Below are positions 1-7,148 of a stretch of 30,230 nt of DNA, one piece after another. The DNA comes from CAVRZY01 sp963725415. Its GTDB lineage: Bacteria > Acidobacteriota > Terriglobia > Bryobacterales > Bryobacteraceae. Numbering within the stretch: position 1 is the first letter of the stretch; every line of letters starts with the position of its first letter. Where the stretch lies: assembly GCA_963725415.1 (NCBI GenBank), contig CAVRZY010000174.1, positions 1 to 30,230 of the forward strand, given 5' to 3'. Position numbers and translations under genes: made by a program. The notes beneath the pieces are model-generated. The model was given only the letters and a program-made list of their open reading frames with translations. It did no database searches and had not been told where the DNA came from.

Positions 1-1
1 G

Positions 2-607
2 CGATGGACGACGGTACGTGCGCGCGCCCAGCACGAGCGCCAGCACCGCGAGCGTGCAGCCGACGATGAACGAAGTCATGCCGCCGCCAATCGCCTGTTC
101 GAGCGCATCCGCGGCCGCTGTCGACCCGACCCAGTAAAGAAAAGCGATCACCGCGCACGTCGTGACCAGGGGATTCAGCAGCCGCAGGCCGGCAGCCCCC
201 GCGGCGGCAATCAGCACCAGTGTTGCGATGGGCTCGATGCTGAATCCCGCAGGCGTCGAGATCAGAGTCGTGATCCACCCGGCGATCAGCAGGTATCCAG
301 CCACGCACAGGCCTTCCTCGATACCTGAGGCGAACAGCCGCTTGGTCATGATGAGCCACTCCGCGGCGATTGCGGCACCGAGGCCGGCGATCAGCAGCGT
401 GATCTCGCTGTGGAAGCCGCTGATGCCCAGCAGCAAGGCGGCGGCGACCAAGCCGAGAACGAACAGTGCAATACGCGCCAGCGGGCCGGTGCTGCGCCAA
501 CCGCCTGCCCGCTCGGTCAGATCGGCGCTCGGCGCCGCCTTGCCCAGCTCGGCGGCTACCGCCAGCCACCTTTCGTCATCCGGCGCTATGCGCCAACGGC
601 CCGTCAT
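2..607 (-). CDS. Multi-pass membrane protein, DUF4401-like, 3' end outside window
   Basis: The frame opens at ATG 607 and runs without a stop to the window edge, giving at least 202 residues. Its start overlaps the stop of the DUF2157 gene by four bases (ATGA), so the two are probably translationally coupled. The N-terminal ~50 residues are soluble (starting MTGRWRIAPDDERWL). A series of hydrophobic helices follows, for example around ARIALFVLGLVAAALLLGI and GLCVAGYLLIAGWITTLI. DUF2157 genes in proteobacteria are often followed by DUF4401 and GDYXXLXY-domain genes, and that context is why I suggest DUF4401. No catalytic motif is visible and the function is unknown. The protein continues beyond base 1, so its full length cannot be judged. 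Confidence 0.6.
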   Translation of the reverse strand, partial: MTGRWRIAPDDERWLAVAAELGKAAPSADLTERAGGWRSTGPLARIALFVLGLVAAALLLGISGFHSEITLLIAGLGAAIAAEWLIMTKRLFASGIEEGLCVAGYLLIAGWITTLISTPAGFSIEPIATLVLIAAAGAAGLRLLNPLVTTCAVIAFLYWVGSTAAADALEQAIGGGMTSFIVGCTLAVLALVLGARTYRRPS

Positions 608-1551
608 GACCCGGGCTCGCGCAGGCGCCGACGCAACTGCCACAGCGCAGCTGCCGCGACGCACACCACCAGCAGCACGAAGCCGAACGACACGGTCATG
701 CCGTACAGACGGGGTACGACGACGGTGCAGACACCGATCGCCGCATACAGGACGCCGTACACCAGGAATGCCTCGCGACCCGTCGCAAGCGCATGACGAA
801 TCGAGAGATAAGCCAGCACAGCCAGCAACGGCAGTCCGGCCGCGAGCCACGGCCACTCGAGGCACCATGCCAGCGCGCCCCAGAACGCAAGGTTGGCCGC
901 GAAGTGATCGAATACGTCGCTGAAGGCCGTGTCGGGGCGCGCACGACGATCCCGATGACGCCAGGCCGCGATCACCGCGGCGCAGGCCAGGGCACGGCTG
1001 CCCAGGGCGGGCGTCGAGTGCGAGAAAGGCATCAGGTCGCCGAGCGAACCGCCCACGCCGAACCAGCCGGCCAGCGAAGTGAGTGAAACCGCCAGCACGA
1101 GCGGCGACGCAAAGACATAGGCAACGGCTGCGTGAAACACCGCAAGCAGCAGCAAGTGCCAGGACCACAGCGGCCCCAGCATCGCGAACTGGCGCTCGGC
1201 ATAGGCGAGTCCTGCGCTCCCGAGCAGCGCAGCGAGCAGCAGCAGGTAGTCGGCCACCACGGTGCGCGGCCGGTCTGCGAGGCGCGCGCGCGTGGCAGGC
1301 ACGGCGCACGCGATGGCGACGAGCGCAATCGCCAGCAGGATGGCGAAGGGGCCGATCCGATCGAGATTGCGGGCAAGGACCATGCCCACGCCGGCCATCA
1401 GCAGCAGCACACCTGCGTACATCGCGACGCGCAGTTCCAGGTGCAGCGAGAACACCTCCCCGCGGTCCACGACCAACGCACGCGTGGCCGTGGCGTCGTC
1501 GATCACACCCTCGGCGTGCAAGGTCCGCAGCTCGGGTTCAAGCGTGTGCAT
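604..1551 (-). CDS. DUF2157 domain membrane protein
   Basis: This 315-residue protein has a short soluble N-terminus (MHTLEPELRTLHAEGVIDDA) followed by about eight to ten predicted membrane segments starting near residue 43 (YAGVLLLMAGVGMVLARNL). A soluble leader with an 'L..L...G.I' pattern before a polytopic domain is the usual look of DUF2157 proteins. Their function is unknown; they are thought to be inner-membrane proteins. The gene ends in an ATGA overlap with the next membrane gene, so they form one operon. The start ATG at 1551 is the first methionine of the open frame and directly precedes the conserved soluble leader. The assignment rests on recognised pattern and context only. Confidence 0.75.
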   Translation of the reverse strand: MHTLEPELRTLHAEGVIDDATATRALVVDRGEVFSLHLELRVAMYAGVLLLMAGVGMVLARNLDRIGPFAILLAIALVAIACAVPATRARLADRPRTVVADYLLLLAALLGSAGLAYAERQFAMLGPLWSWHLLLLAVFHAAVAYVFASPLVLAVSLTSLAGWFGVGGSLGDLMPFSHSTPALGSRALACAAVIAAWRHRDRRARPDTAFSDVFDHFAANLAFWGALAWCLEWPWLAAGLPLLAVLAYLSIRHALATGREAFLVYGVLYAAIGVCTVVVPRLYGMTVSFGFVLLVVCVAAAALWQLRRRLREPGS

Positions 1552-1610
1552 TACGCGGGATCAGTGCGCGCCGGATGTTCGCCGCGAGCCTGTGCGAACG
1601 GCTGGCCGGC

Positions 1611-2008
1611 TCAGCCGAACGAGCGGATCAACAGGTGGATGCTCAGCACCAGAATCGTCGTCCAGGAAATGGCCGAGCCGTAGAACCGGCCGAACGAACG
1701 CGCGCGCACCGTGCTGAGCCCGTAGGCATGCAACAGGCGACCGGACACGAACGCCGCACCCATCAGGTGCAGGAACCAGAACGCGGCGCCACCCAGCTCC
1801 GCCAGCAACAACAGGATCAGGAACGTCGGCGCGTACTCGGTGAAATTGCCGTGCACGCGCACCGGCTGCTCGATGGCGGCGCCCTCGCCCACGCCCAGCG
1901 GAATCTTGCGTCCCGTCGCAGCCGCACGATATTGAGCGCAAGCGCGATCAGCAGCACTCCGCAGAGCGCGGCGTAGAGCATCGTTACCACGGGAGCGTTT
2001 TCGACCAC
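1611..2008 (-). pseudogene. MAPEG family membrane protein, frameshifted
   Basis: Two frames together encode one MAPEG-like protein of about 131 residues. The first, from GTG 2008, gives a membrane helix (MLYAALCGVLLIALALNIV followed by RLRR). The second continues as GRKIPLGVGEGAAIEQPVRV, HGNFTEYAPTFLILLLLAEL and further helices to the stop at 1611. The 'R.HGNF.EY.P..L.LL...E' pattern is characteristic of bacterial MAPEG proteins, small four-helix membrane proteins related to glutathione-dependent enzymes of eicosanoid metabolism. The frames would join if one base were added to the C run at 1912-1914, restoring RLRRGRKIPLG. This may be a sequencing indel or a real loss; the rest of the coding sequence looks well preserved. 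Start choice: GTG 2008 gives the common PVVTMLYA leader; ATG 1981 is an alternative. Confidence 0.72.
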
Positions 2009-2024
2009 GTGCAGTCTCCAAGGC

Positions 2025-2057
2025 GCGGGCGGTGCGCCTGCAGGCGCACCGCCCCGC
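2025..2057. terminator. GC-rich palindrome downstream of the peroxiredoxin gene
   Basis: A perfect 24-bp palindrome at 2029-2052 (core gtgcgcctgcaggcgcac) extends to about 16 pairs with one bulge over 2025-2057. It lies in the 74-bp gap between the stop of the peroxiredoxin gene (2083) and the start of the MAPEG gene (2008), both on the minus strand. Its position suits a transcription stop or an mRNA 3'-end stabiliser for the peroxiredoxin transcript. No T-run follows it on the minus strand, so it is not a textbook intrinsic terminator. Confidence 0.45.
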
Positions 2058-2082
2058 GGCAGTTGTCAGGTGCGGATACGGA

Positions 2083-2565
2083 TCAGAGCTGACCCAGGAC
2101 GTGATCCGCGCTCGAGACCTTGAACTCGCCCGGGCCTTCGACGAAGAGCCCGGTGACGGCGCCGTCCTTCGCCACGATGGCGAAGCGCTGGCCGCGGATG
2201 CCCATGCCAAAGCCGCTGGCGTTCAATTCGAGACCGAGCGCCTTGGCGTACTCTGCATTGCCGTCGGCGAGCATCAGGACGCCGTCGCCGACGTTCGAAT
2301 GCTTGCCCCACGCGCTCATGACGAACACGTCGTTGACCGCCATGCAGGCGACCGTATCGACGCCCTTGGCCTTGAACTCGCCCGCCTTCTCGACGAAGCC
2401 CGGCAGGTGCTTGGCGTCACAGGTGGGCGTGAACGCACCCGGCACCGAGAACAGCACGACCGTCTTGCCGGCGAAAAGCTGGTCGGTGGTCAGGTTCTGC
2501 GGGCCGTCCTTGGTCATCGTCTTGAACGTGCCCGAGGGCATCTTGTCGCCCACTTTGATCGTCAT
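2083..2565 (-). CDS. Peroxiredoxin, Prx5-like (AhpC/TSA, redoxin family)
   Basis: This 160-residue protein is a thiol peroxidase that reduces hydrogen peroxide and organic peroxides through a reactive cysteine. The peroxidatic site is seen as VVLFSVPGAFTPTCD, where the PGAFTPTC motif with its Pro, Thr and Cys is the Prx5 hallmark. Typical Prx5 features follow: HLPGFVEKAGEFKAKGVDT, VNDVFVMSAW, and near the end GMGIRGQRFAIV and FVEGPGEFKVSSADHVL. Length is normal for the family. I chose ATG 2565 (MTIKVGDKMPSG) over the longer frame from 2580 because a GGAGG lies about eight bases upstream of it. No fused glutaredoxin domain is present, so electrons must come from a separate donor. The thioredoxin-like gene just upstream may be related in function, but that is only suggestive. 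Confidence 0.93.
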   Translation of the reverse strand: MTIKVGDKMPSGTFKTMTKDGPQNLTTDQLFAGKTVVLFSVPGAFTPTCDAKHLPGFVEKAGEFKAKGVDTVACMAVNDVFVMSAWGKHSNVGDGVLMLADGNAEYAKALGLELNASGFGMGIRGQRFAIVAKDGAVTGLFVEGPGEFKVSSADHVLGQL

Positions 2566-2681
2566 GGCTGGATCCTCCACCGGCTCTATGGCCGGGTGTG
2601 CGTGAAAGGTCCGGCCATCTTAACAGCCCTGCCGCCGGGAGCACCGGCGGGCGGACGCGGGGTTGTCGGTGAAGGCGGCAG

Positions 2682-3265
2682 TCAGGGTTTGCGGGCAGCC
2701 GCCGAACCTGGTGTGGCAGCGGCGAACGTGCGTTCGATCAGCTTGATCGACTCGGCGCTGGACCAGTCGCGGGCGCCGCGGATACGACCGACCACGCGGC
2801 CCGACGGGTCCACGAATACGGTGAGGGGGATACTCGAAGCCCCAAGCGATTTCTCGAGCGGCCAGTGCGGCGCCGAATCGATGAAGTGACTGAGCGTGGC
2901 ATTGGATTGCTTGAGCCACGCCACGGCAGCAGCCCGGTCATCGTCCGTCGAAATGCCGACGATCGTGTACCGCCCGCCCTTTTCGCTCCATGCCAGCTGC
3001 TCGAGCGAGGCCGCTTCTTTCCGGCAGGGACTGCACCAGCTGGCCCAGACGTTGATGATCAATGGTCGCCCGCGGAAACTGGACAGGGACCGCGGCGGAC
3101 CGTTCAGCCCGCTCATCTTGAAGTCCGGTACGACCTGCCCGACCGGAACCAGCGTCGGCGCCGCAAGCGGTGCAGCGACAGCGACGTTCGGGGCGACGTC
3201 ATGGCCAGGAGCAGCGCACCAGTGGCGGCGGCGGCCCACCGGCTGAAGACAGCATTGAAACTCAT
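2682..3265 (-). pseudogene. TlpA/ResA-like thiol-disulfide oxidoreductase, frameshifted in the signal peptide
   Basis: The mature domain is clear. It contains VGQVVPDFKMSGLNG, then the redox site INVWASWCSPCRKEAASLEQ with a CSPC active centre, then VGISTDDDRAAAVAWLK, the cis-proline region SSIPLTVFVDPSGRVVGRI and a short C-terminal tail. These are TlpA/ResA-type periplasmic thioredoxins that handle disulfides, for example in cytochrome c maturation or copper delivery. The start at ATG 3265 gives a convincing signal peptide (MSFNAVFSRWAAAATGALLL) in a different frame from the domain. One extra base near 3203-3206 (a GG to GGG change on the minus strand) would fuse them. The lesion therefore looks like a small indel or sequencing error. 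The longer open frame to 3755 is only antisense to the DUF2058 gene. The minus-strand peroxiredoxin gene follows 116 bp downstream. Confidence 0.8.
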
Positions 3266-3465
3266 GGGCGCGAATTATGGCGTGCCGCCGGCGGAAGTGC
3301 CGTACGCAGATTGCGCCCCCGGGGTAGCGGGACCCGTACCGCGGCAGGACGCGGTGTCGGCGGGTTCCTGCCGAAAAGCGCCCGATTTGTGCTTCGCAAC
3401 CCTGCCGGGCCTGCGTAACATACGCGGCCCTGCCCCCTCCCCGGACACACCCGAGGTTTCCCAGC

Positions 3466-4023
3466 ATGACCGGCTTGTCGTTGCGTGAGCAGTTGCTGCA
3501 GGCCGGCCTGGTCAGTGAAAAGCAGGTCAAGCAGGCCGAGCAGAGCCAGAAGCGCCAGACGTTCACCGACCGCAAACAGGTCGGCAAGAAGGACCGCAAC
3601 TTCCGCGAGGAACAGCGCCAGGCCGAGCTGCAGAAGCAGGCCGAGGCCAAGGCGGCGAAGGATGCGGCGCTCAACAAGAAGCGCGAAGAAAAGGCCGCGG
3701 CGAAGGCGCGCTGGGCCGAGATCCGCCAGCTGGTCGAGCAGAACAAGCTCGCCAAGCCCGAAAGCGACGACTATTTCAATTTCGTGATCAACGGCAAGGT
3801 CGGCCGCATTCCTGTCGACGCAGCGCTGCGGGAACGCATCGTGCGCGGCGAACTGGCCATCGTGCGCTGCGACGGCCACCACGAACTGGTGCCGTCCGCC
3901 ATCGGCGAGCGCGTCAAGGAGCGCGAACCGCGCGCCGTCGTCAACACGGCGGACAAGGTCGAAACGGCGCCGGTCGACGACGCCTACAAGGACTTCGTGG
4001 TTCCCGACGACCTGATCTGGTGA
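3466..4023 (+). CDS. DUF2058 family protein (YaiL-like, nucleoprotein/polynucleotide-associated)
   Basis: This 185-residue protein starts MTGLSLREQLLQAGLVSEKQ. Residues ~15-80 form a highly charged helix rich in Lys, Arg, Glu and Gln (NFREEQRQAELQKQAEAKAAK), probably a coiled coil. A compact C-terminal domain follows (DDYFNFVINGKVGRIPVDAA, LAIVRCDGHHELVPSAIGER) and ends in VVPDDLIW. This architecture and length match DUF2058, a family largely restricted to Gammaproteobacteria and represented by E. coli YaiL. Some members are annotated as nucleoprotein or polynucleotide-associated, but no biochemical role is established. A GAGG nine bases upstream supports the start. It is transcribed divergently from the TlpA-like gene and converges with aroG with only four bases between stops. 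It is one of the main clues to the origin of the left half. Confidence 0.9.
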   Translation: MTGLSLREQLLQAGLVSEKQVKQAEQSQKRQTFTDRKQVGKKDRNFREEQRQAELQKQAEAKAAKDAALNKKREEKAAAKARWAEIRQLVEQNKLAKPESDDYFNFVINGKVGRIPVDAALRERIVRGELAIVRCDGHHELVPSAIGERVKEREPRAVVNTADKVETAPVDDAYKDFVVPDDLIW

Positions 4024-4027
4024 TCGA

Positions 4028-5111
4028 TCAGGCTGCGGCCGGCCCCCTGGCAAAGCGCGGGGCCGAGCGCAGCCGCTCGTCCAGCGCAAGCAGCAACTTC
4101 TCGGTCGTGGCCCAGTCCACGCAGGCGTCCGTCACCGACACGCCGTACTGCAGCTGGCTGCGGTCACTGCTGAGTGGCTGGCTGCCCCAGTTCAGGTTGC
4201 TCTCGAGCATGAAGCCGACCAGCGAGCGGTTGCCCTCGAGAATCTGGTTCGCGAGATTCTCCGCGACCAGCGGCTGCAGTCCCGGATCCTTGTTCGAATT
4301 GCCGTGGCTGCAGTCGACGACGATGTTGGCCGGCAGCCCCGCTTTCTCGAGCTCGCGCTCGCACAGGGCCAGGCTCACCGAATCGTAATTGGTGCGCGAG
4401 CCGCCGCCGCGCAGCACGATGTGCCCGTAGTTGTTGCCGCGCGTGCGGAATACGGCCGACTGGCCCTGCTGCGTGATGCCCAGGAAGTGGTGCGGGTGCC
4501 GCACCGACTGCAGCGCGTTGATCGCCACGGCGAGCGAGCCGTCGGTGCCATTCTTGAAACCCACCGGCGTCGACAGACCGCTCGCCATCTCGCGGTGCGT
4601 CTGCGATTCGGTGGTGCGCGCGCCGATCGCCGTCCACGTGATCAGCTCGGACAGGTACTGCGGCATGATCGGATCGAGCGCTTCGGTGGCTGCAGGGATG
4701 CCGATGCTGGCCAGGTGCAGCAGCAGTTCGCGCGCGATGCGGATGCCTTTCTCGATATGGAAGGAATCGTCCATGTCGGGATCGTTGACGAGGCCTTTCC
4801 AGCCCACCGTCGTGCGCGGCTTCTCGAAGTAGACCCGCATGACCAGCAGCAGCGTCTTGTCGACTTTCTGCGCCAGCGAGCTGCAGCCGTTCGGCGTATT
4901 CGCGGGCAGCCTTCGGGTCGTGAATCGAGCACGGGCCGACGACCACGAACAGGCGGGGATCCTCGCGGTCGAGGATGCGGCGCACTGCCTGGCGGCTGCT
5001 GTAGACGAAGTCCTCTGCCGCCTGCGGCAGCGGCAAGTCGCGCTTGATTGCTTCCGGCGTCGGCAGCAACTCGCTCGAGAGGACGTTGATGTTCTGGAGT
5101 CTTTCCTGCAT
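4028..5111 (-). pseudogene. aroG: 3-deoxy-7-phosphoheptulonate (DAHP) synthase, type I, frameshifted
   Basis: The encoded enzyme joins phosphoenolpyruvate and erythrose 4-phosphate to make DAHP, the first step of the shikimate pathway. From ATG 5111 the first frame gives INVLSSELLPTPEAIKRDLP, then LFVVVGPCSIHDPKAAREYA. The second frame continues LAQKVDKTLLLVMRVYFEKP, RTTVGWKGLVNDPDMDDSF, GARTTESQTHREMASGLSTP and VDCSHGNSNKD to the stop at 4028. These are the substrate and metal-binding motifs of AroF/G/H enzymes, and all are present. The frames meet near 4872-4892; deleting one base around the CTGCAG at 4881-4886 would give EYAERLSSLAQKVDK. Combined length (~360 aa) is normal. Because AroG is essential to aromatic synthesis unless duplicated, a sequencing indel is as likely as true inactivation. 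The kynA gene upstream breaks down an end product of this pathway. Confidence 0.85.
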
Positions 5112-5165
5112 CGACCTTTGCCCGCGCGGGCCGGCATGGCCCGAAACCGCAGCATTCTACACGCG

Positions 5166-6047
5166 TCAGATCGAGGTACGGACGCTCCACAGCTCCGGAA
5201 AGAACCGCAGCTCCATGGCCTTGCTCAGGTAGGAGACGCCGCTCGAACCGCCGGTGCCGCGCTTGTAGCCGATGATGCGCTCGACGGTCTTCAGGTGAGC
5301 GAACCGCCACAGCTGGAAGCGCTGGTCGAGATCGACCAGTTTCTCGGCCAGTTCGTACAGGTCCCAGTGCTCGTCGGTGTTGCGATAGACGCGCAGCCAG
5401 GCCGCCGTGACGTCGGGGTGCTCTGCGTAAGGCTGGCTCCAGTCGCGCTCGAGGTGCGACGCCGGCAGCGCAAAGCCGCGGCGGCCCAGCAGGCGCAGCG
5501 CTTCGTCATACAGGCTGGGGCTGTGCAGGGCCGCATGCAGCTGCTGGTAAATCACGGGCGTGCGACGGTGCACTTCGATCATCGCAGCGTTCTTGTTGCC
5601 GATCAGGTATTCGAGCGTCCGGTACTGGAAGCTCTGGAAACCGGACGACTTGCCCAGCGTGTCGCGGAAGGCGGAGTAATCGGCGGGCGTCATCGTGCTG
5701 AGCACGTCCCACGATTGCGCCAGCTGCTGCTGCACCCGTGAGACGCGCGCCAGCATCTTGAAAGCCGGACCGAGGTCGTCCGCACGGATCTGCAGGATGG
5801 CGGCCTGCAACTCGTGCACGCAGAGCTTCATCCACAGTTCGGACGCCTGGTGCATCACGATGAACAGCATCTCGTCGTGCTGACCCGAGAGCGGCTGCTG
5901 CGCACCGAGCACCTTGTCGAGGTGCAGGTACTCGCCGTAGCTCAGTGACTCGCCCAGGTCCCAGTGGATGCTCTCGCCCGCCAGTTCCACATAGGCGCCC
6001 AATGCGGGTTTGCGCGAGCCGGTGCGGTCGTCGTCGGATGCAGTCAT
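5166..6047 (-). CDS. kynA: Tryptophan 2,3-dioxygenase
   Basis: This haem enzyme opens the indole ring of L-tryptophan with O2 to give N-formylkynurenine, the first step of the kynurenine pathway. The 293-residue protein has all family marks: YGEYLHLDKVLGAQQPLS, FIVMHQASELWMKL with the substrate-side His at about residue 66, GFQSFQYRTLEYLIGNKN, and HLKTVERIIGYKRGTGGSSG. The His opening that last segment (about residue 251) is in the place of the haem ligand. Length equals that of Xanthomonas-type enzymes. The start ATG 6047 overlaps the stop of the metallopeptidase gene as ATGA, which fixes the start and implies translational coupling. No kynurenine formamidase or kynureninase gene is visible nearby, so the pathway must be completed elsewhere. 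The open frame extending upstream to 6380 is antisense noise. Confidence 0.96.
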   Translation of the reverse strand: MTASDDDRTGSRKPALGAYVELAGESIHWDLGESLSYGEYLHLDKVLGAQQPLSGQHDEMLFIVMHQASELWMKLCVHELQAAILQIRADDLGPAFKMLARVSRVQQQLAQSWDVLSTMTPADYSAFRDTLGKSSGFQSFQYRTLEYLIGNKNAAMIEVHRRTPVIYQQLHAALHSPSLYDEALRLLGRRGFALPASHLERDWSQPYAEHPDVTAAWLRVYRNTDEHWDLYELAEKLVDLDQRFQLWRFAHLKTVERIIGYKRGTGGSSGVSYLSKAMELRFFPELWSVRTSI

Positions 6048-6820
6048 GGAAACACCCAGGCCGGCACGTGACGCCAACCTTGCAGCAGCTCGAGGTCGAG
6101 CGGCTTCCAGTCGGGCTCGAACGAAGCCACCAGCGACCAGAAGCGCTTCGAGTGGTTCATGTGACGGCGATGACAGAGCTCGTGGATCATCAGGTAGCGA
6201 ACCACTTCGGGACGCTGGAACATCAGGCAGACGTTCAGGCTGATGGTACCGCGCGTGGAGCAACTGCCCCAGCGCGTGCGCTGGCGGCGCACCGTCATCC
6301 TGCCGTAATCGAGGTCGAGCTCCGCAGCCAGCGGCCGCAAGCGGTGCGAGAGTTCGTGGCTGGCCGTGCGCGTGAGCCACGGCACGAGCGCCTCGCTCGC
6401 ATGCTTGTCGGTGCGGCTGGGCGCATGCACCCGCAACCGCGCTCCACCGTCCGTTTCCTCGACCCGCACGCGACGTCCCGGCACGTACTCGACCGGCCAG
6501 TGCCGTCCCAGCAGCCGCAGTTCGATGGCGTCCGGTTGGCGCTCGTCTGCCTTTGGCGCCAATTGCAGCAGTTCCTTCGAACGGCGCTCGGCCCAGTCGC
6601 GATGGCGGGCCACGAAGCGTTCGACGGCCGGCAGGCCGGCGCCTTGGGGCACCACCACCTCGACGCGCCCGCCGGGAAAAACGCGCATGGACATGCGCCG
6701 CGCGCGTCGGCTGATGCGCACGTTCCAGGCCACGCCGACCTCGCGATCGGTCCAGAGCGACATTTGCAGCGGACGCGCGTTGGGAGCATCCGTCCCTGCG
6801 CCGCGACGCGTACCAGGCAT
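6044..6820 (-). CDS. YgjP-like zinc metallopeptidase (M48/DUF45-type)
   Basis: This 258-residue protein has the YgjP/DUF45 layout. An N-terminal domain reads VRISRRARRMSMRVFPGGRV, VVVPQGAGLPAVERFVARHR. The conserved RQRTRWGSCSTRGTISLNV segment follows, and then the zinc site YLMIHELCHRRHMNHSKRFW. In HELCH the two His bind zinc and the Glu is catalytic; a third ligand probably follows in HMNHS. Family members are predicted metal-dependent hydrolases of largely unknown substrate. Start ATG 6820 lies four bases after the stop of a relic permease (6825), and a second possible start is the internal Met at residue 20. Its stop overlaps the kynA start (ATGA), so it is the leading gene of a two-gene unit with kynA. 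Confidence 0.88.
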   Translation of the reverse strand: MPGTRRGAGTDAPNARPLQMSLWTDREVGVAWNVRISRRARRMSMRVFPGGRVEVVVPQGAGLPAVERFVARHRDWAERRSKELLQLAPKADERQPDAIELRLLGRHWPVEYVPGRRVRVEETDGGARLRVHAPSRTDKHASEALVPWLTRTASHELSHRLRPLAAELDLDYGRMTVRRQRTRWGSCSTRGTISLNVCLMFQRPEVVRYLMIHELCHRRHMNHSKRFWSLVASFEPDWKPLDLELLQGWRHVPAWVFP

Positions 6821-6824
6821 CGGC

Positions 6825-6959
6825 TTATAGTTCCCTCAGGCCGGTCGTCACCGGCACCCTTGCAGCGCGTATCCCCGGCAGGAGACCGCCCACGATCCCC
6901 AGTATGAGCGAGTACCAGAGCCCGGTCACCAGCAGTTGCGGGGTCACCGTGAACGCAAA
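6825..6959 (-). pseudogene. C-terminal relic of an FtsX/MacB-type ABC permease
   Basis: Forty-four codons plus a TAA stop encode FAFTVTPQLLVTGLWYSLIL followed by GIVGGLLPGIRAARVPVTTG LREL. This is the last transmembrane helix and cytoplasmic tail of an FtsX-fold permease. It aligns position by position with the end of the intact permease at 7149 (FRVTPGLVTFGAVIALLIGF, then VGGLFPAVRAARLPVTTAL) but is clearly diverged, so it comes from a paralogous gene. It has no start of its own and is cut off upstream by a relic of an IS3 element. Its stop lies four bases before the metallopeptidase start, suggesting that the lost permease once preceded that gene in an operon. Confidence 0.8.
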
Positions 6960-7013
6960 CGTACGCTGACCCCCGTCAAGCGGACACTCGAGAACCAGAC
7001 TCCACCGGACGGT

Positions 7014-7139
7014 TTGCCTTCGCCAAGTGTCACAAGTCGTCGTGCTGATGCCGTGCTTGCGCACCCGCTGCGCTACCGGGACCCCGGCATCGCCTTCCTT
7101 CAGGACCGCAACGATCTATGAATCCGAAAGTCTCGACTT
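7014..7139 (-). mobile_element. Relic of an IS3-family orfA (transposase helix-turn-helix)
   Basis: Reading from 7139 the frame gives KSRLSDS, a TAG stop at 7116-7118, then IVAVLKEGDAGVPVAQRV RKHGISTTTCDTWRRQ. This matches the N-terminal helix-turn-helix of IS3-group OrfA proteins, where K-S-R-F-S/T-x-x-Q-I-V-x-x-L-K-E and R-K-H-G-I-S are conserved. The TAG sits where Gln (CAG) is expected, a one-base change. Both ends are missing, orfB is absent and no terminal repeat can be paired. The scrap lies between an intact permease (stop at 7149) and the paralogous permease tail (6959), exactly at the operon boundary discussed elsewhere. Confidence 0.75.
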
Positions 7140-7148
7140 GTTCTTTGA

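Noticed and set aside
162..923. Long plus-strand open frames across 162-1976
   Set aside because: They are Arg/Pro/Ala-rich shadows antisense to the membrane protein and MAPEG genes, with no motif or ribosome binding site; high GC makes antisense frames long.
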